This document shows, in pieces, positions 1 through 10,969 of a DNA stretch of 64,000 nucleotides. Within the stretch, counting starts at the first letter, position 1, and the number at the start of each line of letters is the position of its first letter. The DNA is from Linnemannia elongata. Lineage: Eukaryota; Mortierellomycota; Mortierellomycetes; Mortierellales; Mortierellaceae. Location: assembly GCA_036320915.1 (NCBI GenBank), contig JAXBDG010000010.1, positions 930,001 to 994,000 on the forward strand, given 5' to 3'. The notes under the pieces are model-generated. The model had not been told where the DNA came from, did not search any database, and saw only the letters and a program-made list of their open reading frames with translations. Made by a program: the position numbers and the translations under genes.

Positions 1-49
1 TTCTTATCTTCAGCTGGTTCTTTTTTTCTGTACAAGCTGTTTCTTCAAA

Positions 50-99
50 ATCACGTGATCCTACCAGTAATTTTGCATTAAAAACAGGTATCACGTGAT
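50..99. promoter_or_regulatory. Two identical CACGTG-centred 10-bp palindromes
   Basis: The palindrome ATCACGTGAT occurs at 50-59 and again at 90-99, 40 bp apart and about 50 bp upstream of the tRNA-Asn gene. CACGTG is the core bound by fungal bHLH factors of the Cbf1/Pho4 type. Two exact 10-bp copies this close are unlikely by chance. Whether they serve the tRNA or a gene to the left of the window cannot be told. Confidence 0.45.
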
Positions 100-149
100 G
101 CAATAATATTTGCTATCTAAATATGTAAGAAAAAAAGGGTTAACATCGA

Positions 150-223
150 GCTTCTGTGGCGCAATTGGTTAGCGCGTCTGACTGTTAATCAGGAGGTTGG
201 TGGTTCAAGCCCACCCAGGAGCG
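150..223 (+). tRNA. tRNA-Asn (GTT)
   Basis: A full cloverleaf can be folded. The acceptor stem gcttctg pairs with caggagc (one U-G wobble) and is followed by discriminator G. The D-arm is gcgcaattggttagcgc, the anticodon stem tctga/tcagg holds loop ctGTTaa with anticodon GTT at 184-186, and the T-arm contains ggttcaagcc. A T-rich run (tttcttttt) starts directly after the gene, as expected of a Pol III terminator. No intron and no encoded CCA are seen, which is normal for a eukaryotic nuclear tRNA. Confidence 0.95.
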
Positions 224-658
224 TTTCTTTTTGCTTTTTGTTCCTTCGGCTTCGCGACAGAGTGGTGTTTGACTCGTGGGATGCCTCATACTTTTTCTTG
301 CAAAGATGGTGAGCTGTGTCTATTTCAGTCCGCTTGTATCACGACACGTTCTCTTTTTTTTTGTCATGTATGTAAAGAGTGACGCGAGGGCAAGGGGTTT
401 TCTTTTGTTTGTTTTCTATTAGGGAGAGCGACCCTTTCTACTCGTGTTTGTTTTGTTAGCACCGCCTAATCGTAATAACCTTCCTGTTCAAAATAGCCAC
501 AGCATGAATAACAATCCCTTTGGGAATGTGTACCGAAGGGAGTGGCAATGTTTGTGTTGCTTCCTTGCTTGCATCCATTCTCAATCCACAGCCAACCTTA
601 CTTGCTGAGAAAAAAAAAACATAAAAGGTGGCTCCCTTCAGGAACTCTTTGTTTTCTT

Positions 659-707
<49 letters not shown>

Positions 708-2190
708 CACGTTGTCTTGTAACACTTCACAAAAATGCCTTTTTCCCTTTCCCCCAACATCCTAAACCGTCACCAAGCACAATGGGAATCACTTTCAGTG
801 GCCTCGTAACATGCTCGTTCCTCCCTTCCTCCTCAACGCCGCCCCATCCAAGAAGTTGTCGCCAGTATCATCAGCAAGTCGTATAAACATGATAGTGCTC
901 TCCTTTACCGGTTCAATGCTTGTATTCGTTCTCAACCCTAAATACCCTTCATCTCCTCCCAGTTCACCTAATTTGTAAAAAACAAAAATAAGCTTTCCTT
1001 CACACTTTCATGTATTACAGGGTTCTCGTTTCACAAGAATTACTCTGTATTTTATGCGAATAACGATGTCTTGTGCATAAGCCTATCCGTATCTTTCCCT
1101 CGTCTCTCTATGCTGTGCTTTACAGAAAAAAAAACAAGAAATGACCAAAAAAAACCAAAAAAGTAACCCAGCCCATGTCCAATTGCTCATCCTCACAAGC
1201 AAGTGGCGGTGCAGAGTAGCTAAAAATACACCATGTGGAGAAATGTGGCGTTATGGGTTAGAGAGAGAGATTGTCGTGCTTTTTGATGTGAACTGTCTTC
1301 GTCTCATCGTGTCACGGAGCGAACTGACGGCCATGAAGCAGCACCCCTATTTAAACTCACCCAGCAATTAGACCCCTATGTTAATTGGACCCAGTCTCGA
1401 TGACAATAACAACTGGAGGTTCTTGAATGTCTTGGTACTCATCTACAAGGGTCATTCTAATTAGCAGACGTAAGAAATAGGGTGATAGTAATCCACAAAG
1501 GTCCCTCTGGTTTGCTAACGTGGAAGGATGGAGAACGGTGACTCAGGGGCGTGTAATTGCTGCTATCATCGCCGAACGTGACGGAAGGATCTTTCTCGTA
1601 CAATGTCCCAGGAGAAAGGGTAGTTGGGATGATGATAATAATAAAACAAGTGGTCGTTGCCGACGCACTATTTTTACATACAAAAAGCAGAGCTCGTCAA
1701 TGGGTACCACCATGTCATTAGGTTGTTCTTCAATGGCGTCAACACACAATACCCAGGATTGTGCCCTTTTGTGGTTATTAACAAGCATCAATGGCGGTGC
1801 ATCATTTGAAAAGAACTGTGTGTTTCTACGCCTCCTCCCCTATGATCTCGCTCACAAGACCCAGCCACAATTTTTGTTCTATTTCCCGGCAAGCATCAGC
1901 AGCTGCAGCGGCTAATAACATTGTTGTACAAATAACAAGGAGAGTGCTTTCCCGCCCATCTCCCATCCCCCGGCAGACAAGATACCTGTTTGAAGGTTTT
2001 AAAATAATACAAGCGGGCGGTGCAACCCTGTTGAAAATAGAAGAGTATTATTACTGTCCCCTTGCTTCTTACCATGGGCATTATGTCTCCAAATGCAGGC
2101 TCTCATTTCACCTTCCATCGCGCGCCCGCGGGGTTTTGATAATTCTGTGGCAGTGTACCAGCGAAGAAGACACTTTGCCCAAGGATGCTA
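224..2190. other. Intergenic stretch, no supported gene
   Basis: Between the tRNA and the first protein gene I find only short unconnected open frames without recognisable domains. A (CT)n run lies at about 667-700 and short A-runs near 609-617 and 1127-1156. The last 30 bases run into the promoter of the gene at 2515. Confidence 0.6.
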
Positions 2191-2195
2191 AAATG

Positions 2196-2204
2196 TATAA
2201 AAGG
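2196..2204 (+). promoter_or_regulatory. TATA box of the small CGCPTC gene
   Basis: TATAAAAGG lies 311 bp upstream of the start codon at 2515. Transcription would begin near 2225, giving a leader of about 290 nt that becomes strongly C/T-rich before the ATG. The inverted paralogue has the near-identical TATATAAAAGG at the matching place. That shared promoter layout supports both elements. Confidence 0.55.
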
Positions 2205-2514
2205 GCGGACGTGGACGCGTTTTAGGAAGAATCATCAACTACAACAACATCAGCAACAAAAAAGAAAAAAGAGTAGCCAGCAAGGCGCAGCACATACCAA
2301 CAGTAACGATCGATACCACGACAATCGACATCACCACACCACAACAACACACCTTCCGCTTTCTACCTCTTTCTTTCCATCCTCTTCACTCTACTATCTA
2401 ATTTCTCTACTCTACCCGCTACCCGTTCCAACTTTCTTCTTTTATTTCACTTCCTCCATTCTCATTCTCCTTTCTTCCTCTGCCACCTTTCAACAGAGCC
2501 TCCACAAGAAAAAA

Positions 2515-2985
2515 ATGACCAACAACACTATGAGGATCACATACAGGGGCGCCACAAAGTGCTACCTGGCAGTCGACACAATCTACAGCTGCGGCTGCCC
2601 GACCTGCTCCTTCTTTACACAATTCGAGACCAATCGGTTTAAGGATGACAAGGACTGCGGCTACGCCGTCATCGCCATGGACGAGTTCGAAAAGGTCCTC
2701 GACTTCCAGGTCTGTTCTTCACACCAGATGCGCATGAACCTGATCCCCTGGAATGGCCGCGAGGAAGCCCGGTCTGCAGATATGGATCTGTTGATCAATG
2801 GTGGACAACGCGACAGCAAGTGTGTGGATTCGGTTATTATAGATGGAGCCATTTGTCAATTGGCGATTGAGATCCTCCAACCTCCTCCTCCCATGTCTCA
2901 AGAGCAGCTTTACCAGCAGCAGCAACTCTATTACCAGCATTATATCCAGACGAACCCGATGACACTCCAGCAATCCAACTTTTAA
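2515..2985 (+). CDS. Small cysteine-motif protein of unknown family, copy A
   Basis: 156 residues, single exon, no function recognised. I chose the ATG at 2515 (MTNNTMRITY) because the paralogue at 4710-5303 starts in the same way (MATSKMRVTF); the frame is open further upstream but that part is low-complexity leader. Residues 6-120 align without gaps to the paralogue. Shared blocks are MR[IV]T[YF]RGA, KCYL, CGCPTC near residue 27, and HQM-MNLIPW near residue 70. CGCPTC could bind a metal or be redox-active, but that is inference. The tail (from about 121) is rich in Pro and Gln and differs from the paralogue. No signal peptide or membrane segment is seen. Confidence 0.75.
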   Translation: MTNNTMRITYRGATKCYLAVDTIYSCGCPTCSFFTQFETNRFKDDKDCGYAVIAMDEFEKVLDFQVCSSHQMRMNLIPWNGREEARSADMDLLINGGQRDSKCVDSVIIDGAICQLAIEILQPPPPMSQEQLYQQQQLYYQHYIQTNPMTLQQSNF

Positions 2986-4709
2986 TTCGGACAGAGTTAC
3001 GGTGTAGCCTTCTCTTTAACCATTCTCATACAATCATCATTCCTCTACCCCCCCCCCACTCTCCATCTTTTCTTCTTCGGAGCTCATTGTATTTTTCACA
3101 ACTAGATTGTACCATTATCATTAAAACATTTCTTCTTTATCTGAAAGCCAATGCAGTAATACAAGCATCTCTTGCAAGAAATACGGATGGGCACTGACTG
3201 AGAATTAATGCGATTGGAAAAGTCAACAAAAAAAAAAGAGAAAGAGATTGAACTAAAAGGACAAGCATGAAAAGAAGAATGGGTGAATGCAAGAAACTAT
3301 ATGGTCCGACAGACCATTTTTTTTTCTAATACGAGCCCAAACCAGCAGGGAAAAATGCGTGGCCAATATCGACACTCATTCTAAAGGCAGGCATTGCATA
3401 CTTTCAATCCAATGCCACGCTTATGTCCTTTTTTCTTTTCAAATTCATCTCTTTCGTCATCTTCACTTTCGCCATCATCCCCACTCTCACCGTTGTCATC
3501 AGTCCAACCCGCACAATCACCTCCATCCTCTGCCTCAGATTTTTGAGACAGCATCGCTGCAGATATGATGGATGCGACAGCAGGATTTGCCAGAATCCGA
3601 GACGCCTCCGAATTCTGACGGACATTACACCACTGCGCCAGGAAAGTGAAAAAAGTAGCATCTTTCAGCGGGTGCCGTTCATCTTGGCTGCAGTAAACAA
3701 GGCTAACATTTTTATATGAACTCTCCTATATCTTCTCTCTCGATCAATCTTCGTGTAGCCCCTCCTGCAGCGCCTCCTCACTCCTTCTTTCGCTCCCTTT
3801 TTCTCTTTCTCTTCCTCTCTCGCTCTCTCTTCCTCTCTCTCTCTTTCTCTCTGCTATTTTTTTTGTGTGTTGTGGCGAAATCAGGGCAGGCCAGGTCTAC
3901 ACTCTACACATATCCATACAAACAAAAGAGGAATGGGACTTGCTTGCCGGGGCTATGATGCAACGTGATGAAGATATGAAGTAAGAGGCATCTGTAGAGG
4001 GGGACGGTCACAGAGTGTGAGCGTGCTTATGAAACCAGAAGAGCTGCGGTGGAAAGGGAGGCGTGGCGAAGGAGTGGATTCAAAGGGGACAGAGTTTCTT
4101 TTGTCCTGCTGTGAATACCTCTGCGCCAGGTCAGAGAGAAATCAAAAACATTCGCGCAATGGTGTTCGCGATAGACTCCTCTGGTGCAAGACTGATCAAC
4201 ATCACATCCAAAGAGGGGCGTCCAACCCAACCGGAGCAAAAAGTCTAATGCCAATGTTCAGGCACTACGTTGGTGATGAAAAAAAAGATTCGCCCTTTTG
4301 CCTTTGGCAATTGCCTTGAACGAACTAGAAGAAGTAGGGGCATTGTACCTCTTTTGTGATGTTACTGTTCAGAGGAGATGGCATGCAAAATAGTGTCTTC
4401 GCCATTTTTTGTTGAAAATGTAGCAGGTGGTAGGAAAGATTTGTCCCGTCCCCCTTTTCTTTACCTGAAAGCTGACTGACCACTCTGGTTGAGGTGTCTT
4501 ACCAAAGAATTCTTACTCAGTCCTTCTCACATTCAAAGAACAAGCCTTGGTAGCTTCGCTTGGGGTTCAGTATGTACAAAAGGAGTTTATTCGTGTAAAA
4601 GTACAATCATAACGAGAAGAAATGAATCGTGGGGTATGATCTGGGGACATGACAAAGGCGTGAAAAGGGGTATAAAAAGAAAGAGAAGAAAAAAAGTACA
4701 AGAAAGCAT
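2986..4709. other. Gap between the two convergent paralogues
   Basis: About 1.7 kb with no recognisable gene. It holds the 3' ends of both small genes and a T/C-rich tract near 3790-3855 (CTCTCTTT-type repeats). Open frames here are short, overlap each other on both strands and match nothing I know. Confidence 0.55.
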
Positions 4710-5303
4710 CTAGCAGCCAAAGAAGAATGCCATCCCCAGGTCGATGGTAAGCTCAAACAAGGTTTCTTTGACGACCTCACCAACAATAGAACCAGCCAAC
4801 GCAGACATATTCCTCGAATGGCGCTTCTCCACTTGCTGCTGATGTTGCTGTACATAAACATACGGCTGCTGATGCTGATAGCAATGCTGCTGGCGCGCAA
4901 AACACTGCTGGTAAACGACCGGCGCCCACTGAACTGGACAAAAGATTTCAACCGAAATCTTGCACAATTTCCCCCCGACCACCACCGTATCCAGCCACTT
5001 TGTATTCCGTTTCCATCCACAGACATACAGGTCCAGGTCCCTGGCGCGGGCACACTCGAGGTCGGTCCAGGGAATGAGGTTCATCATCATCTGATGTTCC
5101 CAGCAGATGTCAAAAATGACGGTCTTGTCAAACTGGTCTAGAGGGATGATGCCGTAGGTGTCGCCAGGCGAGTCTGCAAATTGGATAGTTTCGCATTTGG
5201 TGAAGACGTCACAGGTTGGGCAACCGCAGTCGATGATGGTGCAGAAGATTAGGTAGCACTTCATCGCACCCCTGAATGTCACTCTCATCTTACTTGTCGC
5301 CAT
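4710..5303 (-). CDS. Small cysteine-motif protein of unknown family, copy B
   Basis: 197 residues on the minus strand, single exon, convergent with its paralogue at 2515-2985. Over the first 120 residues about 56 positions are identical by hand alignment, with no gap. The conserved items are the MRVTFRGA start, KCYL, CGCPTC, HQMMMNLIPW and a GxxCxxxxEI segment. Beyond that copy B has a Gln/Tyr/His-rich stretch (about 135-160) and an extra C-terminal segment with hydrophobic character ending in AFFFGC, absent from copy A. It carries more cysteines than copy A. The start at 5303 is chosen by match to the paralogue; a longer open frame upstream is Ser/Leu low complexity. Function unknown. Confidence 0.75.
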   Translation of the reverse strand: MATSKMRVTFRGAMKCYLIFCTIIDCGCPTCDVFTKCETIQFADSPGDTYGIIPLDQFDKTVIFDICWEHQMMMNLIPWTDLECARARDLDLYVCGWKRNTKWLDTVVVGGKLCKISVEIFCPVQWAPVVYQQCFARQQHCYQHQQPYVYVQQHQQQVEKRHSRNMSALAGSIVGEVVKETLFELTIDLGMAFFFGC

Positions 5304-5580
5304 TGATGTTGCTTTGGCTAGTTTTCGTTTGAGTTGGGCTGTTGTGAGAATATGTGGAATGATAAGAGAGAGAGAGAGAGAGAGAAACAGGGGAGGCAGC
5401 ATGTTAGCTTGTATGGATGGGAGTAAGAGACTGACAAGTAAGTTTGAATGTGATTTTGGTAGACAAGTACCTGAGTGAATGAAGTGTAAGAAAAAAAGAG
5501 AGATGGGCTGGTTGTCGTCTGAAATGATAGCGAGTGAAAGCGGGTTGGTTGAGTGATGTTCATTGAGGGATCGCACCATC

Positions 5581-5591
5581 CTTTTATATGT
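5581..5591 (-). promoter_or_regulatory. TATA box of copy B
   Basis: Read on the minus strand, TATATAAAAGG lies about 280 bp upstream of the ATG at 5303, almost the same distance and sequence as in copy A. The leader again contains a C/T-rich tract ((AG)n on the plus strand at about 5365-5385). Confidence 0.5.
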
Positions 5592-7405
5592 TCTTGTGGA
5601 AGTGCAGCGCCGACGGAAACTCACTACATTAGATGAGGGCGAAGATGTGAAAAAATGGCACGGAGGAACTGAGAAGCAAACAAAAAAAAAAAAACCACAT
5701 CGAGTTCACGCCACTGGACGGGCTCCCTCCTTGTTTGCATGCTCGCTGAAAGGGGATTGGGCAATGCAAAAAAGAGACTGGTCACACCCCTCGAAAGTAT
5801 GTTGTCTACTCTGTCTGCATTGCTTCCAGACTTGCTCTGTTCCTGCAGGCATTAGCAGCGTCCAGCAGTTACCTTTGTGTGCCATCCCTTTTTTGCTTCC
5901 TCACGCTCCCTAAAAGGCCCAATGAGGGAGGTTTCATAAGAAGCATCCCCGAGCTGAGGTTGGCGTGAAAATTCCTTGCCACACTCGCCATTCGAGCGAC
6001 GTGGAGTCGATTCAGGTCTAGATCTTATTCACCGTCAAACCCCTAGATGCCCGATTCGAGAACAAACGAGTGAACGAACAAGTGCACAAATCACTCTCCC
6101 TCTCTTATTCTCTCTCCCTATCTTTTTGTAAGGATTCAAGAATAGAACTCGCTTTGTTGATTTTCACTCAACAAGGTGTTGCTGGTTCTTTCTTGTCTTA
6201 TTGACATGCAGAACACAGCATTGGTCAATGCCAGTCCAACCGACACCTTAGGCGCTCTTTCGGCTTGTTCCGGAAATAGCCCTCTCAGGCGAATAAACAC
6301 AATCCCTGTGCCCCATATTATGTGGCAATGCAAATCTTTGTAATTCCGTTTGGTCTTGTTCGTAGTCGTTCGCGCATGAACAAAAAACAAGATTCGTGTT
6401 TCGAGCACACACACACACACAAGGTAAAATGTGCCAGTACTCACATAGCACACAAAACCATTTTCATATCCTTTTCTCGATCTATCTCCCATGCTTCCAT
6501 CAAGCGAGTGTCCAATCTTCTCAAATACCTCCTTTCTTCTTTTTGGATGGAATGTCCAGCTGACCAAGTAACACTATCAACAATGACCGAAAGTCCAACT
6601 CTGCACTTGGATCTTATTGGACTCTCCCCGATAAAATGATGTCGAAGACATCATAATATTCGTTACTATTGCAGAGTCGAAAACCCTTGTTCGCATATCT
6701 GAACTCTCCTTGCTTCGTCATATTTCAAACCACCAACGCTTTAGCTGGCCCGCGCATTATTGTGCTATGCAGCGGGATCTCTACCATCATTAACGTTGGC
6801 AAGTGAACTCTAGATATCCTTTCTCCCAATTCTCCAATTGTTTGATCCGCATTGACCCAGTGGCGTACGGGCGTCATTGCACCTCCCAGTATGTCCCTCG
6901 CCTATGTAAGCAGAGCAAGGCTTGATATACTCCTGCCTAGGTCCGCCTCTAAAGCACATATCCACGATATTTACAACGTAGTGATAGTTTGACCCCCCGC
7001 GGCGGTTCCATAATCCAATAAAGACAATCCCTCCCGAATGTGAAAGCTACATATAGCGCACTGTACGACAAAGACATACTATCAATTCTTGTAGTAACCT
7101 CTGGACTTGTCCCGCTTTCTTGCTGACCTGTGTCCTGTTCGCTCCGCAGAATGGTATAGTATCAAAGTAGTAGCATAAACCACAAATTGAATCCTTGTGT
7201 TGAATTGAGGATGTTTATTGCCAATCGATGACTGTGTGGTGAAGGAGACAGGGTTGCTGCTTTGGCGTGTAAAACGGTGGCGTTTGTGTTGTGTGGTGTT
7301 GTGTTGGTATGTAAAAGAAGGGCGACTTGCCTCTATTGTTCCTTGGCGCGCTTGGCCCCCCTATCCCGCCTCCGTTGTTTCCCCTGACTACATCGTGCCT
7401 TAGTT
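5592..7405. other. Intergenic stretch, no supported gene
   Basis: About 1.8 kb. It contains a short (CA)n at 6409-6421. From roughly 5930 to 7190 the sequence lacks the strand-biased pyrimidine tracts found in the other gaps, and its base composition looks more even. No coding domain, tRNA or clear transposon terminus was recognised. Confidence 0.5.
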
Positions 7406-7931
<526 letters not shown>

Positions 7932-7996
7932 CTACAATGGGCACATCGGACATCGGATGGAAATTGAGCCGTGGTTTTTATTCGATATTTCGCCGG

Positions 7997-9808
7997 TTAC
8001 TTGGGCCAGCTCATGATGCCAGCTTGGCGGTCGTTAGCGTGGATCAGGTTCTGCAAACGGCGCTCCATATCAAAAAGCGGCTTGAAGAGCCCGACCTCGG
8101 CCGGGATGTTGACGTCCAAGGACTCGATCACAATCCGGATTGCAGACATGACCTCCGACGTTGTGGGCGTCGGGCGAGTCGTGGTTGCAACACTTTCCGC
8201 TGCTGCTGCCGATACTGCTGCGACAAGGTCGGTGTTGCTGCTGCCTCCTGCAATAGATACCGTAGGCTGCTGGAGGATTGTTTGCAATTGCTGTTGCTGT
8301 TGTTGTTGAAGCTGATGCAATGCCTGCGCTGGATGGGCAAGAGGGTTGGCGAGAAGCGTTGACGTCTCTGTAGGCGAAACGCGGTCTCCTGCCGCTCGGG
8401 CTCGGAAGTTGTTCAGCCCTGGAGTCGCTGGATGTATCTGATGTGGTGCTGGCTGCTGCTGCTGCTGTTGTTGTTGGAGGTTCAGTGACTGGAAATGTTG
8501 GCCTGCTGCGTCTACAACTTCTTCCATGTGTGCTGCTGCTGCTGCGTCTGCAGTCTCGGTCGTCTTAGCTGCTTTGCCTCGGCGGCGAGGGGTAGTGGTG
8601 GAAGCGCTGCCGCCGCGTGGCTTCCTAGCCCTGGTTTTCTTGACAGGCGTTTCAGGAACCGGCGGAGATGGCAGAACCTCGGGCATATCTGGAACAGCGG
8701 ACCTGGTCGTAGAGTATGAGGTCGAACTTGCGACGGCATGAATGACTTGATGGTGGAGGTCTGTATGCATGTCTGAGAGTGTAGACTCTATCTCGATATC
8801 ACCCCCATGATCCTGCTGGTCGTGGTCATGATCTATCATGCTGTGCTTGTTCCGCTGCGGCTGAGTGAGTACTCGCGGCCTGAAGCGGGGTTGCAAGACG
8901 CGTTCCACCAGCTGTTGGTTGGTCGAAAAGGGCCTGAAGGATCCTGACGCTGTAAACTCGTCCTCGGGCATCGCTTGAATAGACGTTGCAGGATTTAAAT
9001 TCGCTCCAAGCAATGCATTCCGTTTGGTGAAACCAGAGACCCAGCCATTGGAGAACGACGGCAACGCAAAAGCCTCTCTGCCGGGCATGGACCGGATGTG
9101 TGTTCCCAGCTCAAAGCCCTTCTTGGTGATCATCCTGTATGAGATGTGGATCTCTCGCTCCTGACACTCGCGAATCCACTCCAGAAGGGCATCCTCCAGC
9201 TCGGGGCAGAGAACCGCCCGTTTCCGTTGCACCTGAAGCTCCAGGTCGTTCATGCTGCTGTAGATTTCGTTCTTGTGGACGATTCGCGAGAGGGTACCCA
9301 TGGCTGGCGCGCGGAAGAGGTTATACTCTTTCTGGGCCCACACGCCGAGGGCGGCAAGAGTCATCTCTGGGTTATCGATTCGCATCTGACAAATAGCCTT
9401 GCGCTGATTGTTGGTCAGGTTGACGTTCCGTCCCACAGCGCCGTTGCTGCGAAGGGGAGGCGCTACTCGGATGGTTGCAGCTGCTCCTGCCCCATCAATT
9501 TCTTTGTCGTCGTCGTCGTCGTCCTCCTCCTCGTCTTGCTCGTCGTCCTCCTCTTCATCGTCGTCGTTGTTGTCAATGATGGCTGCCTGCTGACTATGCT
9601 CTGTTTGATACTGTTGCAGCTGATGCTGTTGTTGGAACTGCTCCTGTTGTTGCTGTTGAAGCTGTTGTTGTTGCTGAAGCTGCAGTTGTTGCTCGAGCTG
9701 TTGGAGCTGTTGGTGATGGTCGAGAGGTGTGTCGTCGAGGTGAGAATGATCGACCGCGGATGCGTTGATGGCGATCTTTTGAGTGTTTGCCTGGGATCGA
9801 CGAGGCAT
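7997..9808 (-). CDS. CENP-B-type HTH DNA-binding protein, no transposase domain
   Basis: 603 residues, single exon. Order: Gln-rich stretch (33-73); acidic run of Asp/Glu (82-103); a psq/CENP-B N-terminal helix-turn-helix (about 131-180, LTNNQRKAICQMRIDNPEMT); a second CENPB-type HTH (about 195-265, ending GWVSGFTKRN); an AT-hook-like basic patch (390-412, with RARKPRGG and TPRRRGK); then more Gln runs and a less repetitive C-terminus. The DDE endonuclease that follows these HTHs in pogo/Tc5 transposases is absent and the frame is intact, so this looks like a domesticated transposase-derived DNA-binding protein. The HTH part should bind DNA; the target is unknown. It sits in a same-strand group between Arl2 and Mdm35. 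Confidence 0.8.
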   Translation of the reverse strand: MPRRSQANTQKIAINASAVDHSHLDDTPLDHHQQLQQLEQQLQLQQQQQLQQQQQEQFQQQHQLQQYQTEHSQQAAIIDNNDDDEEEDDEQDEEEDDDDDDKEIDGAGAAATIRVAPPLRSNGAVGRNVNLTNNQRKAICQMRIDNPEMTLAALGVWAQKEYNLFRAPAMGTLSRIVHKNEIYSSMNDLELQVQRKRAVLCPELEDALLEWIRECQEREIHISYRMITKKGFELGTHIRSMPGREAFALPSFSNGWVSGFTKRNALLGANLNPATSIQAMPEDEFTASGSFRPFSTNQQLVERVLQPRFRPRVLTQPQRNKHSMIDHDHDQQDHGGDIEIESTLSDMHTDLHHQVIHAVASSTSYSTTRSAVPDMPEVLPSPPVPETPVKKTRARKPRGGSASTTTPRRRGKAAKTTETADAAAAAHMEEVVDAAGQHFQSLNLQQQQQQQQPAPHQIHPATPGLNNFRARAAGDRVSPTETSTLLANPLAHPAQALHQLQQQQQQQLQTILQQPTVSIAGGSSNTDLVAAVSAAAAESVATTTRPTPTTSEVMSAIRIVIESLDVNIPAEVGLFKPLFDMERRLQNLIHANDRQAGIMSWPK

Positions 9809-10026
9809 GGCGATGGAGTTGATGGTGGCGGCGGCTTAGAGGGTTCCCTGTGTAAATGATGAGTCTGGATGGAGCTGTTTTTTCATAGATGGAGGGAAGG
9901 TAGGATGAAGAGGTTGCAAGGGAAAAGGGAGAGAACTTTTGACAGAAACAAGCGGTGTGGTATTCAGTTTAAAGGGGTAAAGGGATTTATTATTGGGTGG
10001 TGTTCAATCCTCTGGTGGGAGGACAA

Positions 10027-10969
10027 TCAGTCCAGGAGGTAGATCCTTGACCCGATATCGCCTACAACCCAATCCATGCCCTTGAGAAGGTGCGCGCCTG
10101 TCTTCGCACTGCATCCGAGGATAGCCCAATGATGGGTCGCAATCGAATCCAGCTCAAGTGCCTAATCAATTGAGCGAATGCATCGTTAGTCTCGGGCATG
10201 GGAAAGAGAGAGAGTGAGAGTGAGGAAGGTACCCCCAGAACAGATGACGGATTCAACAAGTAATTGCTCCTTACCTCTCGGATCTGGTCGTCTGTTAATG
10301 CGCCAGGGAGATCCTGCTTGTTTGCAAACACCAGCAATGATGCACCCGAAAGACGCTATTGATACAATCAGCAACGCGAATACAACGTCAGTGATAGTCA
10401 TAAGGCGCATTGGGGTATCCGGTTACAATAATTGCAAACGTAAATAACTGAGAAGCATATCTAAGCATACCTCTTCCTGGAGCAACTCATGCAGCTCCTT
10501 TTTACAATCATCTAGACGCAACCTGTCTGCAGAGTCTACCACCCATACAAGACCGTCCGTCTGCTCAAAGTAGTTTCTCCAGTACGAACGAATCGACTTT
10601 TGCCCACCAACATCCCAAATGTTCATCTTGAACCTACGTATCATTGTTTCGTTCAGGGGCAAAGGGTTATAAGGTGTGAATGAGTGAAATGGATAACGAC
10701 TGTCTCCGATCTGCTTGGCCTAGGATGGCTTGACGCTAAGCAGCCAAGGCGCGTGAATATAAAGTATCGAGCAACGAGGTTCGCTTTTCGTACCCGTTGT
10801 GCTCGAGGGTTTTAATATTGAAGCCGAGGGTCGGAGAGATGGTGTCAATATCTTCACCGTTGATTCGCTTCAGAATGGTTGTCTTGCCGGCATTGTCAAG
10901 ACCGAGCATCAACAGACGAATCTCCTTTTCCTTCTGGCGGTTCTTTTTGAGGATGGTGAGTAGGCCCAT
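10027..10969 (-). CDS. arl2: ADP-ribosylation-factor-like GTPase 2 (Arl2)
   Basis: Four exons on the minus strand: 10969-10794, 10633-10471, 10355-10275 and 10161-10027. They join to 184 residues, the usual Arl2 length. All GTPase motifs are present: P-loop GLDNAGKTT (about 23-31), switch [19 protein letters not shown] and CSA. The start MGLLTILKK is the Arl2 type. Exon 1 ends in LEHNG and exon 2 resumes [10 protein letters not shown], which fixes that junction. Family knowledge: Arl2 (Cin4/Alp41) works with tubulin cofactors in tubulin folding, and in animals also in mitochondria. The protein stops 218 bp before the start of the CENP-B-like gene. Confidence 0.95.

Noticed and set aside
1520..1915. 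131-codon frame whose start (GRVIAAIIAERDGRIFLVQ) faintly recalls a Nudix N-terminus
   Set aside because: No Nudix box follows, the rest is unrelated, and an overlapping minus-strand frame is equally open.
6136..6567. 143-codon minus-strand frame
   Set aside because: It crosses a CA microsatellite, overlaps open frames on the other strand and shows no recognisable domain.
9146..9859. Plus-strand Leu/Val-rich frame of 237 codons
   Set aside because: It is antisense to the Gln/Glu/Asp-rich part of the CENP-B-like gene; CAG-type runs read as Leu on the other strand.
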